Shown one piece after another: positions 23,239 to 36,750 of a stretch of DNA of 64,000 bases. The position numbers were made by a program, and so were the translations under genes. How positions within the stretch are numbered: position 1 is the first letter of the stretch; each line of letters opens with the position of its first letter. Under the pieces are notes generated by a model that worked only from the letters and a program-made list of their open reading frames with translations, searched no databases and had not been told where the DNA came from. The stretch comes from Apoderus coryli. Its lineage: Eukaryota > Arthropoda > Insecta > Coleoptera > Attelabidae. The DNA is taken from NCBI GenBank assembly GCA_911728435.2, contig OU452217.1:372001-436000 (forward strand). Direction: 5' to 3'.

Positions 23239-26213
23239 CGCTCTAATTCGTTCTAAATTGCTTTTTTATGCTTATTCTAATTTCTTTTAACTAATAGAAT
23301 TTAGTTTTGAATTCTTAGAGAGAAAAGAGCTTTTTGGTAGACACTTTACTTTTTAAATATAAATAACACAATTTCTGAACTAAACGCTCTAATTCGTTCT
23401 AAATTGCTTTTTTATGCTTATTCTAATTTCTTTTTCCTAGTAAAATTTAGTTTTAAATTCTTAGAGAGAAAACAGCTTTTTTGTAGAAACTTTACTTTTT
23501 AAATCTAAATAACACAATTTTTTAAATAAACGCTCTAATTCGTTCTAAATTGCTTTTTTATGCTTATTCTGATTTCTTTCTACTAATAAATTTAGTTTTA
23601 CATTCTAAAAGAGAAAACAGCTTTTTGTTAGAAACTTTACTTTTTAAATGTAAATAACACAATTTCTGAACTAAACGCTCTAATTCGTTCTAAATTGCTT
23701 TTTTTATGCTTATTCTAATTTCTTTTTCCTAATAAAATTTAGTTTTAAATTCTTAGAGAGTAAACAGCTTTTTGATAGAAACTTTACTTTTTAAATCTAA
23801 ATAACACAATTTTTTAAATAAACGCTCTAATTTGTTCTAAATTGCTTTTTTATGCTTATTCTAATTTCTTTTTACTAATAAATTTAGTTTTACATCCTAA
23901 AAGAGAAAACAGCTTTTTGTTAGAAACTTTACTTTTTAAATCTAAATAACACAATTTCTGAACTAAACGCTCTAATTCGTTCTAAATTGCTTTTTTTATG
24001 CTTATTCTAATTTCTTTTTCCTAATAAAATTTAGTTTTAAATTCTTAGAGAGAAAACAGCTATTTTGTAGAAACTTTACTTTTTAAATCTAAATAACACA
24101 ATTTTTTAAATAAACGCTCTAAATCGTTCTAAATTGCTTTTTCATGCTTATTCTAATTCCTTTTTACTAATTTAGTTTTAAATTCTTAGAGAGAAAACAG
24201 CTTTTTGGTAGACACTTTACTTTTTAAATATAAATAACACAATTATTTAAATAAACGCTTTAAATCGTTCTAAATTGCTTTTTTTATGCTTATCCATATT
24301 TCTTTTTACTAACAAATTTAGTTTTAAATTCTTAGAGAGAAAACAGCTTTTTGGTAGACACTTTACTTTTTAAATATAAATAACACAATTTCTTAACTAA
24401 ACGCTCTAATTCGTTCTAAATTGCTTTTTTATGCTTATTCTAATTTCTTTTTACTAATAAATTTAGTTTTAAATTCTAAAAGAGAAAGCAGCTTTTTGGT
24501 AGAAACTTTACTTTTTAAATCTAAATAACACAATTTCTTAACTAAACGCTCTAATTCGTTATAAATTGCTTTTTTATGCTTATTCTAATTTCTTTTAACT
24601 AATAAAATTTAGTTTTAAATTCTTAGAGAGAAAACAGCTATTTTGTAGAAACTTTACTTTTTAAATCTAAATAACACAATTTTTTAAATAAACGCTTTAA
24701 ATCGTTCTAAATTGCTTTTTTATGCTTATTCTAATTTCTTTTTACTAATAAATTTAGTTTTACATTCTAAAAGAGAAAACAGATTTTTGTTAGAAACTTT
24801 ACTTTTTAAATCTAAATAACACAATTTCTGAACTAAACGCTCTAATTCGTTCTAAATTGCTTTTTTTATGCTTATTCTAATTTCTTTTTCCTAATAAAAT
24901 TTAGTTTTAAATTCTTAGAGAGAAAACAGCTATTTTGTAGAAACTTTACTTTTTAAATCTAAATAACACAATTTTTTAAATAAACGCTCTAAATCGTTCT
25001 AAATTGCTTTTTCATGCTTATTCTAATTCCTTTTTACTAATTTAGTTTTAAATTCTTAGAGAGAAAACAGCTTTTTGGTAGACACTTTACTTTTTAAATA
25101 TAAATAACACAATTATTTAAATAAACGCTTTAAATCGTTCTAAATTGCTTTTTTATGCTTATCCATATTTCTTTTTACTAACAAATTTAGTTTTAAATTC
25201 TTAGAGAGAAAGCAGCTTTTTGGTAGAAACTTTACTTTTTAAATCTAAATAACACAATTTCTTAACTAAACGCTCTAATTCGTTCTAAATTGCTTTTTTA
25301 TGCTTATTCTAATTTCTTTTTACTAATAAATTTAGTTTTAAATTCTAAAAGAGAAAGCAGCTTTTAGGTAGAAACTTTACTTTTTAAATCTAAATAACAC
25401 AATTTCTTAACTAAACGCTCTAATTCGTTCTAAATTGCTTTTTTTATGCTTATTCTAATTTCTTTTTCCTAATAAAATTTAGCTTTAAATTCTTAGAGAG
25501 TAAACAGCTTTTTGATAGAAACTTTACTTTTTAAATCTAAATAACACAATTTCTTAACTAAACGCTCTAATTCGTTCTAAATTGCTTTTTTATGCTTATT
25601 CTAATTTCTTTTTACTAATAAATTTAGTTTTAAATTCTAAAAGAGAAAGCAGCTTTTAGGTAGAAACTTTACTTTTTAAATCTAAATAACACAATTTCTT
25701 AACTAAACGCTCTAATTCGTTCTAAATTGCTTTTTTTATGCTTATTCTAATTTCTTTTTCCTAATAAAATTTAGTTTTGAATTCTTAGAGAGAAAAGAGC
25801 TTTTTGGTAGACACTTTACTTTTTAAATATAAATAACACAATTTCTGAACTAAACGCTCTAATTCGTTCTAAATTGCTTTTTTATGCTTATTCTAATTTC
25901 TTTTTCCTAGTAAAATTTAGTTTTAAATTCTTAGAGAGAAAGCAGCTTTTTTGTAGAAACTTTACTTTTTAAATCTAAATAACACAATTTTTTAAATAAA
26001 CGCTCTAATTCGTTCTAAATTGCTTTTTTATGCTTATTCTGATTTCTTTCTACTAATAAATTTAGTTTTACATTCTAAAAGAGAAAACAGCTTTTTGTTA
26101 GAAACTTTACTTTTTAAATGTAAATAACACAATTTCTGAACTAAACGCTCTAATTCGTTCTAAATTGCTTTTTTTATGCTTATTCTAATTTCTTTTTCCT
26201 AATAAAATTTAGC
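23239..26213. repeat. Fourth and fifth partial copies of the 31-mer order
   Basis: Monomers start at 23239, 23385, 23531, 23676, 23823, 23968, 24115, 24256, 24402, 24547, 24693, 24838, 24985, 25126, 25271, 25417, 25563, 25708, 25854, 26000 and 26145. The first ten follow 133-1732 (dimer single). The monomer at 24693 is a recombinant: it begins 'cgctttaaatcg' but continues as the 'acagatttttg' type. The order restarts at about 25708-26145 ('aaaagagc', 'ttcctagtaaaa', 'ttctgatttc' at 26037; the latter 2470 bp after 23567). Confidence 0.85.
25271..25854. repeat. 292-bp dimer tandem
   Basis: Dimer of a 'gcttttaggtag' monomer and a 'ttcctaataaaa' monomer, starts 25271/25417 and 25563/25708. The first 'ttcctaat' copy has the rare 'tttagctttaaattc' shared only with the monomer at 26145, suggesting it was copied from there. 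The second copy turns into an EcoRI, 'aaaagagc' monomer part-way. Confidence 0.82.
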
Positions 26214-28390
26214 TTTAAATTCTTAGAGAGTAAACAGCTTTTTGATAGAAACTTTACTTTTTAAATCTAAATAACACAATTTTTTAAATAAACGCTCTAA
26301 TTTGTTCTAAATTGCTTTTTTATGCTTATTCTAATTTCTTTTTACTAATAAATTTAGTTTTACATCCTAAAAGAGAAAACAGCTTTTTGTTAGAAACTTT
26401 ACTTTTTAAATCTAAATAACACAATTTCTGAACTAAACGCTCTAATTCGTTCTAAATTGCTTTTTTTATGCTTATTCTAATTTCTTTTTCCTAATAAAAT
26501 TTAGTTTTAAATTCTTAGAGAGAAAACAGCTATTTTGTAGAAACTTTACTTTTTAAATCTAAATAACACAATTTTTTAAATAAACTCTCTAAATCGTTCT
26601 AAATTGCTTTTTCATGCTTATTCTAATTCCTTTTTACTAATTTAGTTTTAAATTCTTAGAGAGAAAACAGCTTTTTGGTAGACACTTTACTTTTTAAATA
26701 TAAATAACACAATTATTTAAATAAACGCTTTAAATCGTTCTAAATTGCTTTTTTATGCTTATCCATATTTCTTTTTACTAACAAATTTAGTTTTAAATTC
26801 TAAAAGAGAAAGCAGCTTTTTGGTAGAAACTTTACTTTTTAAATCTAAATAACACAATTTCTTAATTAAACGCTCTAATTCGTTATAAATTGCTTTTTTA
26901 TGCTTATTCTAATTTCTTTTAACTAATAAAATTTAGTTTTAAATTCTTAGAGAGTAAACAGCTATTTTGTAGAAACTTTACTTTTTAAATCTAAATAACA
27001 CAATTTTTTAAATAAACGCTCTAAATCGTTCTAAATTGCTTTTTCATGCTTACTCTAATTCCTTTTTACTACTTAATTTAGTTTTAAATTCTTAGAGAGA
27101 AAACAGCTTTTTGGTAGACACTTTACTTTTTAAATATAAATAACACAATTATTTAAATAAACGCTTTAAATCGTTCTAAATTGCTTTTCTATGCTTATCC
27201 ATATTTCTTTTTACTAACAAATTTAGTTTTAAATTCTTAGAGAGAAAACAGCTTTTTGGTAGAAACTTTACTTTTTAAATCTAAATAACACAATTTCTTA
27301 ACTAAACGCTCTAATTCGTTCTAAATTGCTTTGTTATGCTTATTCTAATTTCTTTTTACCAATAAATTTAGTTTTAAATTCTAAAAGAGAAAGCAGCTTT
27401 TTGGTAGAAACTTTACTTTTTAAATCTAAATAACACAATTTCTTAACTAAACGCTCTTAATCGTTCTAAATTGCTTTTTCATGCTTATTCTAATTTCTTT
27501 TTCCTAATAAAATTTAGTTTTAAATTCTTAGAGAGAAAACAGCTATTTTGTAGAAACTTTACTTTTTAAATCTAAATAACACAATTTTTTAACTAAACGC
27601 TCTAATTCGTTCTAAATTGCTTTTTTATGCTTATTCTAATTTCTTTTTACTAATAAATTTAGTTTACATTCTAAAAGAGAAAACAGATTTTTGTTAGAAA
27701 CTTTACTTTTTAAATCTAAATAACACAATTTCTGAACTAAACGCTCTAATTCGTTCTAAATTGCTTTTTTTATGCTTATTCTAATTTCTTTTTCCTAATA
27801 AAATTTAGTTTTAAATTCTTAGAGAGAAAACAGCTATTTTGTAGAAACTTTACTTTTTAAATCTAAATAACACAATTTTTTAAATAAACGCTCTAAATCG
27901 TTTTAAATTGCTTTTTCATGCTTATTCTAATTCCTTTTTACTAACAAATTTAGTTTTAATTTCTTAGAGAGAAAACAGCTTTTTGTTAGACACTTTACTT
28001 TTTAAATATAAATAACACAATTTTTTAAATAAACGCTCTAAATCGTTCTAAATTGCTTTTTTATTCTTATTCATATTTCTTTTTACTAATAAATTTAGTT
28101 TTAAATTCTTAGAGAGAAAACAGCTTTTTGGTAGACAATTTACTTTTTAAATATAAATAACACAATTTCTTAACTAAACGCTCTAATTCCTTCTAAATTG
28201 CTTTTTTATGCTTATTCTAATTTCTTTTTACTAATTAATTTAGTTTTAAATTCTAAAAGAGAAAGCAGCTTTTTGGTAGAAACTTTACTTTTTAAATCTA
28301 AATAACACAATTTCTTAACTAAACGCTCTAATTCGTTATAAATTGCTTTTTTATGCTTATTCTAATTTCTTTTAACTAATAAAATTTAGT
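26214..28390. repeat. 2177-bp 15-mer HOR, copy 1
   Basis: Fifteen monomers. In order they include: 'gtaaacagctttttgatag' end; 'tacatcctaaaag'; 'gctattttg'; 'aactctctaaatcg' (rare, 26583); 'ttatccatatt' joined to 'ctaaaagagaaagc'; 'ttaattaaacg' with 'ttataaatt'; 'ttactctaattcc'; 'gcttttctatgc'; 'tttttaccaat'; 'cgctcttaatcg' (27452); a 'tttagtttacattc' monomer lacking two bases; 'ttttaatttc'; 'ttattcttattcat'; 'ctaattaattt'. The left edge is the C/T difference at 26213/28390. The single difference I noticed from copy 2 is G at 27333 where copy 2 has T at 29510. Confidence 0.93.
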
Positions 28391-30567
28391 TTTAAATTCT
28401 TAGAGAGTAAACAGCTTTTTGATAGAAACTTTACTTTTTAAATCTAAATAACACAATTTTTTAAATAAACGCTCTAATTTGTTCTAAATTGCTTTTTTAT
28501 GCTTATTCTAATTTCTTTTTACTAATAAATTTAGTTTTACATCCTAAAAGAGAAAACAGCTTTTTGTTAGAAACTTTACTTTTTAAATCTAAATAACACA
28601 ATTTCTGAACTAAACGCTCTAATTCGTTCTAAATTGCTTTTTTTATGCTTATTCTAATTTCTTTTTCCTAATAAAATTTAGTTTTAAATTCTTAGAGAGA
28701 AAACAGCTATTTTGTAGAAACTTTACTTTTTAAATCTAAATAACACAATTTTTTAAATAAACTCTCTAAATCGTTCTAAATTGCTTTTTCATGCTTATTC
28801 TAATTCCTTTTTACTAATTTAGTTTTAAATTCTTAGAGAGAAAACAGCTTTTTGGTAGACACTTTACTTTTTAAATATAAATAACACAATTATTTAAATA
28901 AACGCTTTAAATCGTTCTAAATTGCTTTTTTATGCTTATCCATATTTCTTTTTACTAACAAATTTAGTTTTAAATTCTAAAAGAGAAAGCAGCTTTTTGG
29001 TAGAAACTTTACTTTTTAAATCTAAATAACACAATTTCTTAATTAAACGCTCTAATTCGTTATAAATTGCTTTTTTATGCTTATTCTAATTTCTTTTAAC
29101 TAATAAAATTTAGTTTTAAATTCTTAGAGAGTAAACAGCTATTTTGTAGAAACTTTACTTTTTAAATCTAAATAACACAATTTTTTAAATAAACGCTCTA
29201 AATCGTTCTAAATTGCTTTTTCATGCTTACTCTAATTCCTTTTTACTACTTAATTTAGTTTTAAATTCTTAGAGAGAAAACAGCTTTTTGGTAGACACTT
29301 TACTTTTTAAATATAAATAACACAATTATTTAAATAAACGCTTTAAATCGTTCTAAATTGCTTTTCTATGCTTATCCATATTTCTTTTTACTAACAAATT
29401 TAGTTTTAAATTCTTAGAGAGAAAACAGCTTTTTGGTAGAAACTTTACTTTTTAAATCTAAATAACACAATTTCTTAACTAAACGCTCTAATTCGTTCTA
29501 AATTGCTTTTTTATGCTTATTCTAATTTCTTTTTACCAATAAATTTAGTTTTAAATTCTAAAAGAGAAAGCAGCTTTTTGGTAGAAACTTTACTTTTTAA
29601 ATCTAAATAACACAATTTCTTAACTAAACGCTCTTAATCGTTCTAAATTGCTTTTTCATGCTTATTCTAATTTCTTTTTCCTAATAAAATTTAGTTTTAA
29701 ATTCTTAGAGAGAAAACAGCTATTTTGTAGAAACTTTACTTTTTAAATCTAAATAACACAATTTTTTAACTAAACGCTCTAATTCGTTCTAAATTGCTTT
29801 TTTATGCTTATTCTAATTTCTTTTTACTAATAAATTTAGTTTACATTCTAAAAGAGAAAACAGATTTTTGTTAGAAACTTTACTTTTTAAATCTAAATAA
29901 CACAATTTCTGAACTAAACGCTCTAATTCGTTCTAAATTGCTTTTTTTATGCTTATTCTAATTTCTTTTTCCTAATAAAATTTAGTTTTAAATTCTTAGA
30001 GAGAAAACAGCTATTTTGTAGAAACTTTACTTTTTAAATCTAAATAACACAATTTTTTAAATAAACGCTCTAAATCGTTTTAAATTGCTTTTTCATGCTT
30101 ATTCTAATTCCTTTTTACTAACAAATTTAGTTTTAATTTCTTAGAGAGAAAACAGCTTTTTGTTAGACACTTTACTTTTTAAATATAAATAACACAATTT
30201 TTTAAATAAACGCTCTAAATCGTTCTAAATTGCTTTTTTATTCTTATTCATATTTCTTTTTACTAATAAATTTAGTTTTAAATTCTTAGAGAGAAAACAG
30301 CTTTTTGGTAGACAATTTACTTTTTAAATATAAATAACACAATTTCTTAACTAAACGCTCTAATTCCTTCTAAATTGCTTTTTTATGCTTATTCTAATTT
30401 CTTTTTACTAATTAATTTAGTTTTAAATTCTAAAAGAGAAAGCAGCTTTTTGGTAGAAACTTTACTTTTTAAATCTAAATAACACAATTTCTTAACTAAA
30501 CGCTCTAATTCGTTATAAATTGCTTTTTTATGCTTATTCTAATTTCTTTTAACTAATAAAATTTAGT
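28391..30567. repeat. 2177-bp 15-mer HOR, copy 2
   Basis: Second copy at exact offset 2177: 'gtaaacag' 26230/28407, 'aactctct' 26583/28760, 'cgctcttaatcg' 27452/29629. By eye it is identical to copy 3 over all landmarks I compared. Confidence 0.93.
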
Positions 30568-32744
30568 TTTAAATTCTTAGAGAGTAAACAGCTTTTTGAT
30601 AGAAACTTTACTTTTTAAATCTAAATAACACAATTTTTTAAATAAACGCTCTAATTTGTTCTAAATTGCTTTTTTATGCTTATTCTAATTTCTTTTTACT
30701 AATAAATTTAGTTTTACATCCTAAAAGAGAAAACAGCTTTTTGTTAGAAACTTTACTTTTTAAATCTAAATAACACAATTTCTGAACTAAACGCTCTAAT
30801 TCGTTCTAAATTGCTTTTTTTATGCTTATTCTAATTTCTTTTTCCTAATAAAATTTAGTTTTAAATTCTTAGAGAGAAAACAGCTATTTTGTAGAAACTT
30901 TACTTTTTAAATCTAAATAACACAATTTTTTAAATAAACTCTCTAAATCGTTCTAAATTGCTTTTTCATGCTTATTCTAATTCCTTTTTACTAATTTAGT
31001 TTTAAATTCTTAGAGAGAAAACAGCTTTTTGGTAGACACTTTACTTTTTAAATATAAATAACACAATTATTTAAATAAACGCTTTAAATCGTTCTAAATT
31101 GCTTTTTTATGCTTATCCATATTTCTTTTTACTAACAAATTTAGTTTTAAATTCTAAAAGAGAAAGCAGCTTTTTGGTAGAAACTTTACTTTTTAAATCT
31201 AAATAACACAATTTCTTAATTAAACGCTCTAATTCGTTATAAATTGCTTTTTTATGCTTATTCTAATTTCTTTTAACTAATAAAATTTAGTTTTAAATTC
31301 TTAGAGAGTAAACAGCTATTTTGTAGAAACTTTACTTTTTAAATCTAAATAACACAATTTTTTAAATAAACGCTCTAAATCGTTCTAAATTGCTTTTTCA
31401 TGCTTACTCTAATTCCTTTTTACTACTTAATTTAGTTTTAAATTCTTAGAGAGAAAACAGCTTTTTGGTAGACACTTTACTTTTTAAATATAAATAACAC
31501 AATTATTTAAATAAACGCTTTAAATCGTTCTAAATTGCTTTTCTATGCTTATCCATATTTCTTTTTACTAACAAATTTAGTTTTAAATTCTTAGAGAGAA
31601 AACAGCTTTTTGGTAGAAACTTTACTTTTTAAATCTAAATAACACAATTTCTTAACTAAACGCTCTAATTCGTTCTAAATTGCTTTTTTATGCTTATTCT
31701 AATTTCTTTTTACCAATAAATTTAGTTTTAAATTCTAAAAGAGAAAGCAGCTTTTTGGTAGAAACTTTACTTTTTAAATCTAAATAACACAATTTCTTAA
31801 CTAAACGCTCTTAATCGTTCTAAATTGCTTTTTCATGCTTATTCTAATTTCTTTTTCCTAATAAAATTTAGTTTTAAATTCTTAGAGAGAAAACAGCTAT
31901 TTTGTAGAAACTTTACTTTTTAAATCTAAATAACACAATTTTTTAACTAAACGCTCTAATTCGTTCTAAATTGCTTTTTTATGCTTATTCTAATTTCTTT
32001 TTACTAATAAATTTAGTTTACATTCTAAAAGAGAAAACAGATTTTTGTTAGAAACTTTACTTTTTAAATCTAAATAACACAATTTCTGAACTAAACGCTC
32101 TAATTCGTTCTAAATTGCTTTTTTTATGCTTATTCTAATTTCTTTTTCCTAATAAAATTTAGTTTTAAATTCTTAGAGAGAAAACAGCTATTTTGTAGAA
32201 ACTTTACTTTTTAAATCTAAATAACACAATTTTTTAAATAAACGCTCTAAATCGTTTTAAATTGCTTTTTCATGCTTATTCTAATTCCTTTTTACTAACA
32301 AATTTAGTTTTAATTTCTTAGAGAGAAAACAGCTTTTTGTTAGACACTTTACTTTTTAAATATAAATAACACAATTTTTTAAATAAACGCTCTAAATCGT
32401 TCTAAATTGCTTTTTTATTCTTATTCATATTTCTTTTTACTAATAAATTTAGTTTTAAATTCTTAGAGAGAAAACAGCTTTTTGGTAGACAATTTACTTT
32501 TTAAATATAAATAACACAATTTCTTAACTAAACGCTCTAATTCCTTCTAAATTGCTTTTTTATGCTTATTCTAATTTCTTTTTACTAATTAATTTAGTTT
32601 TAAATTCTAAAAGAGAAAGCAGCTTTTTGGTAGAAACTTTACTTTTTAAATCTAAATAACACAATTTCTTAACTAAACGCTCTAATTCGTTATAAATTGC
32701 TTTTTTATGCTTATTCTAATTTCTTTTAACTAATAAAATTTAGT
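30568..32744. repeat. 2177-bp 15-mer HOR, copy 3
   Basis: Third copy at exact offset 2177: 'gtaaacag' 28407/30584, 'aactctct' 28760/30937, 'cgctcttaatcg' 29629/31806. After its end the order changes: 'gaaaacatctttttgatag' appears at 32761 instead of the expected 'gtaaacag'. Confidence 0.93.
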
Positions 32745-34735
32745 TTTAAATTCTTAGAGAGAAAACATCTTTTTGATAGACACTTTACTTTTTAAATATA
32801 AATAACACAATTTTTTAAATAAGCGCTCTAAATCGTTCTAAATTGCTTTTTCATGCTTATTCTAATTCCTTTTTACTAATTTAGTTTTAAATTCTTAGAG
32901 AGAAAACAGCTTTTTGGTAGACACTTTACTTTTTAAATATAAATAACACAATTATTTAAATAAACGCTTTAAATCGTTCTAAATTGCTTTTTTATGCTTA
33001 TCCATATTTCTTTTTACTAACAAATTTAGTTTTAAATTCTAAAAGAGAAAGCAGCTTTTTGGTAGAAACTTTACTTTTTAAATCTAAATAACACAATTTC
33101 TTAATTAAACGCTCTAATTCGTTATAAATTGCTTTTTTATGCTTATTCTAATTTCTTTTAACTAATAAAATTTAGTTTTAAATTCTTAGAGAGTAAACAG
33201 CTATTTTGTAGAAACTTTACTTTTTAAATCTAAATAACACAATTTTTTAAATAAACGCTCTAAATCGTTCTAAATTGCTTTTTCATGCTTACTCTAATTC
33301 CTTTTTACTACTTAATTTAGTTTTAAATTCTTAGAGAGAAAACAGCTTTTTGGTAGACACTTTACTTTTTAAATATAAATAACACAATTATTTAAATAAA
33401 CGCTTTAAATCGTTCTAAATTGCTTTTCTATGCTTATCCATATTTCTTTTTACTAACAAATTTAGTTTTAAATTCTTAGAGAGAAAACAGCTTTTTGGTA
33501 GAAACTTTACTTTTTAAATCTAAATAACACAATTTCTTAACTAAACGCTCTAATTCGTTCTAAATTGCTTTTTTATGCTTATTCTAATTTCTTTTTACCA
33601 ATAAATTTAGTTTTAAATTCTAAAAGAGAAAGCAGCTTTTTGGTAGAAACTTTACTTTTTAAATCTAAATAACACAATTTCTTAACTAAACGCTCTTAAT
33701 CGTTCTAAATTGCTTTTTCATGCTTATTCTAATTTCTTTTTCCTAATAAAATTTAGTTTTAAATTCTTAGAGAGAAAACAGCTATTTTGTAGAAACTTTA
33801 CTTTTTAAATCTAAATAACACAATTTTTTAACTAAACGCTCTAATTCGTTCTAAATTGCTTTTTTATGCTTATTCTAATTTCTTTTTACTAATAAATTTA
33901 GTTTACATTCTAAAAGAGAAAACAGATTTTTGTTAGAAACTTTACTTTTTAAATCTAAATAACACAATTTCTGAACTAAACGCTCTAATTCGTTCTAAAT
34001 TGCTTTTTTTATGCTTATTCTAATTTCTTTTTCCTAATAAAATTTAGTTTTAAATTCTTAGAGAGAAAACAGCTATTTTGTAGAAACTTTACTTTTTAAA
34101 TCTAAATAACACAATTTTTTAAATAAACGCTCTAAATCGTTTTAAATTGCTTTTTCATGCTTATTCTAATTCCTTTTTACTAACAAATTTAGTTTTAATT
34201 TCTTAGAGAGAAAACAGCTTTTTGTTAGACACTTTACTTTTTAAATATAAATAACACAATTTTTTAAATAAACGCTCTAAATCGTTCTAAATTGCTTTTT
34301 TATTCTTATTCATATTTCTTTTTACTAATAAATTTAGTTTTAAATTCTTAGAGAGAAAACAGCTTTTTGGTAGACAATTTACTTTTTAAATATAAATAAC
34401 ACAATTTCTTAACTAAACGCTCTAATTCCTTCTAAATTGCTTTTTTATGCTTATTCTAATTTCTTTTTACTAATTAATTTAGTTTTAAATTCTAAAAGAG
34501 AAAGCAGCTTTTTGGTAGAAACTTTACTTTTTAAATCTAAATAACACAATTTCTTAACTAAACGCTCTAATTCGTTATAAATTGCTTTTTTATGCTTATT
34601 CTAATTTCTTTTAACTAATAAAATTTAGTTTTAAATTCTTAGAGAGAAAACATCTTTTTGATAGACACTTTACTTTTTAAATATAAATAACACAATTTTT
34701 TAAATAAGCGCTCTAAATCGTTCTAAATTGCTTTT
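32745..34735. repeat. 1885-bp 13-mer derivative of the 15-mer
   Basis: Continues the 15-mer order but lacks two monomers at its start: the 'tacatcctaaaag' and 'gctattttg' units are skipped and 'catctttttgatagac ... aataagcgctc' leads straight into 'gctttttcatgc ... actaatttag'. From there it matches copy 3 at offset 1885 ('actaatttag' 30991/32876, 'cgctcttaatcg' 31806/33691, 'catctttttg' 32766/34651). 2177 minus 1885 is 292, exactly two monomers. It ends near 34735, where 'gcttttttatg' replaces 'gctttttcatg'. Confidence 0.9.
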
Positions 34736-36750
34736 TTATGCTTATTCTAATTTCTTTTTACTAACAAATTTAGTTTTAAATTCTTAGAGAGAAAACAGCT
34801 TTTTGGTAGACACTTTACTTTTTAAATATAAATAACACAATTTCTTAACTAAACGCTCTAATTCGTTCTAAATTGCTTTTTTATGCTTATTCTAATTTCT
34901 TTTAACTAATAAAATTTATTTGTGAATTCTTAGAGAGAAAACAGCTTTTTGGTAGAAACTTTACTTTTTAAATCTAAATAACACAATTTCTGAACTAAAC
35001 GCTCTAATTCGTTCTAAATTGCTTTTTTATGCTTATTCTAGTTTCTTTTTCCTAATAAAATTTAGTTTTAAATTCTTAGAGAGTAAACAGCTTTTTGATA
35101 GGAACTTTACTTTTTAAATTTAAATAACACAATTTTTTAAATAAACGCTCTAATTCGTTCTAAATTGCTTTTTTATGCTTATTTTAATTTCTTTTTACTA
35201 ATAAATTTAGTTTTACATTCTAAAAGCGAAAACAGCTTTTTGTTAGAAACTTTACTTTTTAAATCTAAATAACACAATTTCTGAACTAAACGCTCTAATT
35301 CGTTCTAAATTGCTTTTTTTATGCTTATTCTAATTTCTTTTTCCTAATAAAATTTAGTTTTAAATTCTTAGAGAGAAAACAGCTATTTTGTAGAAACTTT
35401 ACTTTTTAAATCTAAATAACACAATTTTTTAAATAAACGCTCTAAATCGTTCTAAATTGCTTTTTCATGCTTATTCTAATTGCTTTTTACTAATTTAGTT
35501 TTAAATTTTTAGAGAGAAAACAGCTTTTTGGTAGACACTTTACTTTTTAAATCTAAATAACACAATTTCTTAACTAAACGCTCTAATTCCTTCTAAATTG
35601 CTTTTTTATGCTTATTCTAATTTCTTTTTACTAATTAATTTAGTTTTAAATTCTAAAAGAGAAAGCAGCTTTTTGGTAGAAACTTTACTTTTTAAATCTA
35701 AATAACACAATTTCTTAACTAAACGCTCTAATTCGTTATAAATTGCTTTTTTATGCTTATTCTAATTTCTTTTAACTAATAAAATTTAGTTTTAAATTCT
35801 TAGAGAGAAAACATCTTTTTGGTAGACACTTTACTTTTTAAATATAAATAACACAATTTTTTAAATAGGCGCTCTAAATCGTTCTAAATTGCTTTTTTAT
35901 GCTTATTCTAATTTCTTTTTACTAACAAATTTAGTTTTAAATTCTTAGAGAGAAAACAGCTTTTTGGTAGACACTTTACTTTTTAAATATAAATAACACA
36001 ATTTCTTAACTAAACGCTCTAATTCGTTCTAAATTGCTTTTTTATGCTTATTCTAATTTCTTTTAACTAATAAAATTTATTTGTGAATTCTTAGAGAGAA
36101 AACAGCTTTTTGGTAGAAACTTTACTTTTTAAATCTAAATAACACAATTTCTGAACTAAACGCTCTAATTCGTTCTAAATTGCTTTTTTATGCTTATTCT
36201 AATTTCTTTTTCCTAATAAAATTTAGTTTTAAATTCTTAGAGAGTAAACAGCTTTTTGATAGGAACTTTACTTTTTAAATTTAAATAACACAATTTTTTA
36301 AATAAACGCTCTAATTCGTTCTAAATTGCTTTTTTATGCTTATTTTAATTTCTTTTTACTAATAAATTTAGTTTTACATTCTAAAAGCGAAAACAGCTTT
36401 TTGTTAGAAACTTTACTTTTTAAATCTAAATAACACAATTTCTGAACTAAACGCTCTAATTCGTTCTAAATTGCTTTTTTTATGCTTATTCTAATTTCTT
36501 TTTCCTAATAAAATTTAGTTTTAAATTCTTAGAGAGAAAACAGCTATTTTGTAGAAACTTTACTTTTTAAATCTAAATAACACAATTTTTTTAATAAACG
36601 CTCTAAATCGTTCTAAATTGCTTTTTCATGCTTATTCTAATTACTTTTTACTAATTTAGTTTTAAATTTTTAGAGAGAAAACAGCTTTTTGGTAGACACT
36701 TTACTTTTTAAATCTAAATAACACAATTTCTTAACTAAACGCTCTAATTC
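34393..36750. repeat. 1161-bp 8-mer HOR, two copies
   Basis: Copies at 34393-35553 and 35554-36714, with the match running to 36750. Anchors 1161 bp apart: 'ctctaattcc' 34420/35581, 'catctttttg' 34651/35812, the rare 'atttgtgaattc' 34918/36079, 'aggaac' 35100/36261. Differences include A/G after 'catctttttg', G at 35041 versus A at 36202, 'aattgctttt' versus 'aattactttt' near 35480/36641, and 'aaataggcgc' near 35868. It overlaps the end of the 13-mer, so one array hands over to the other within shared monomers. Confidence 0.9.
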
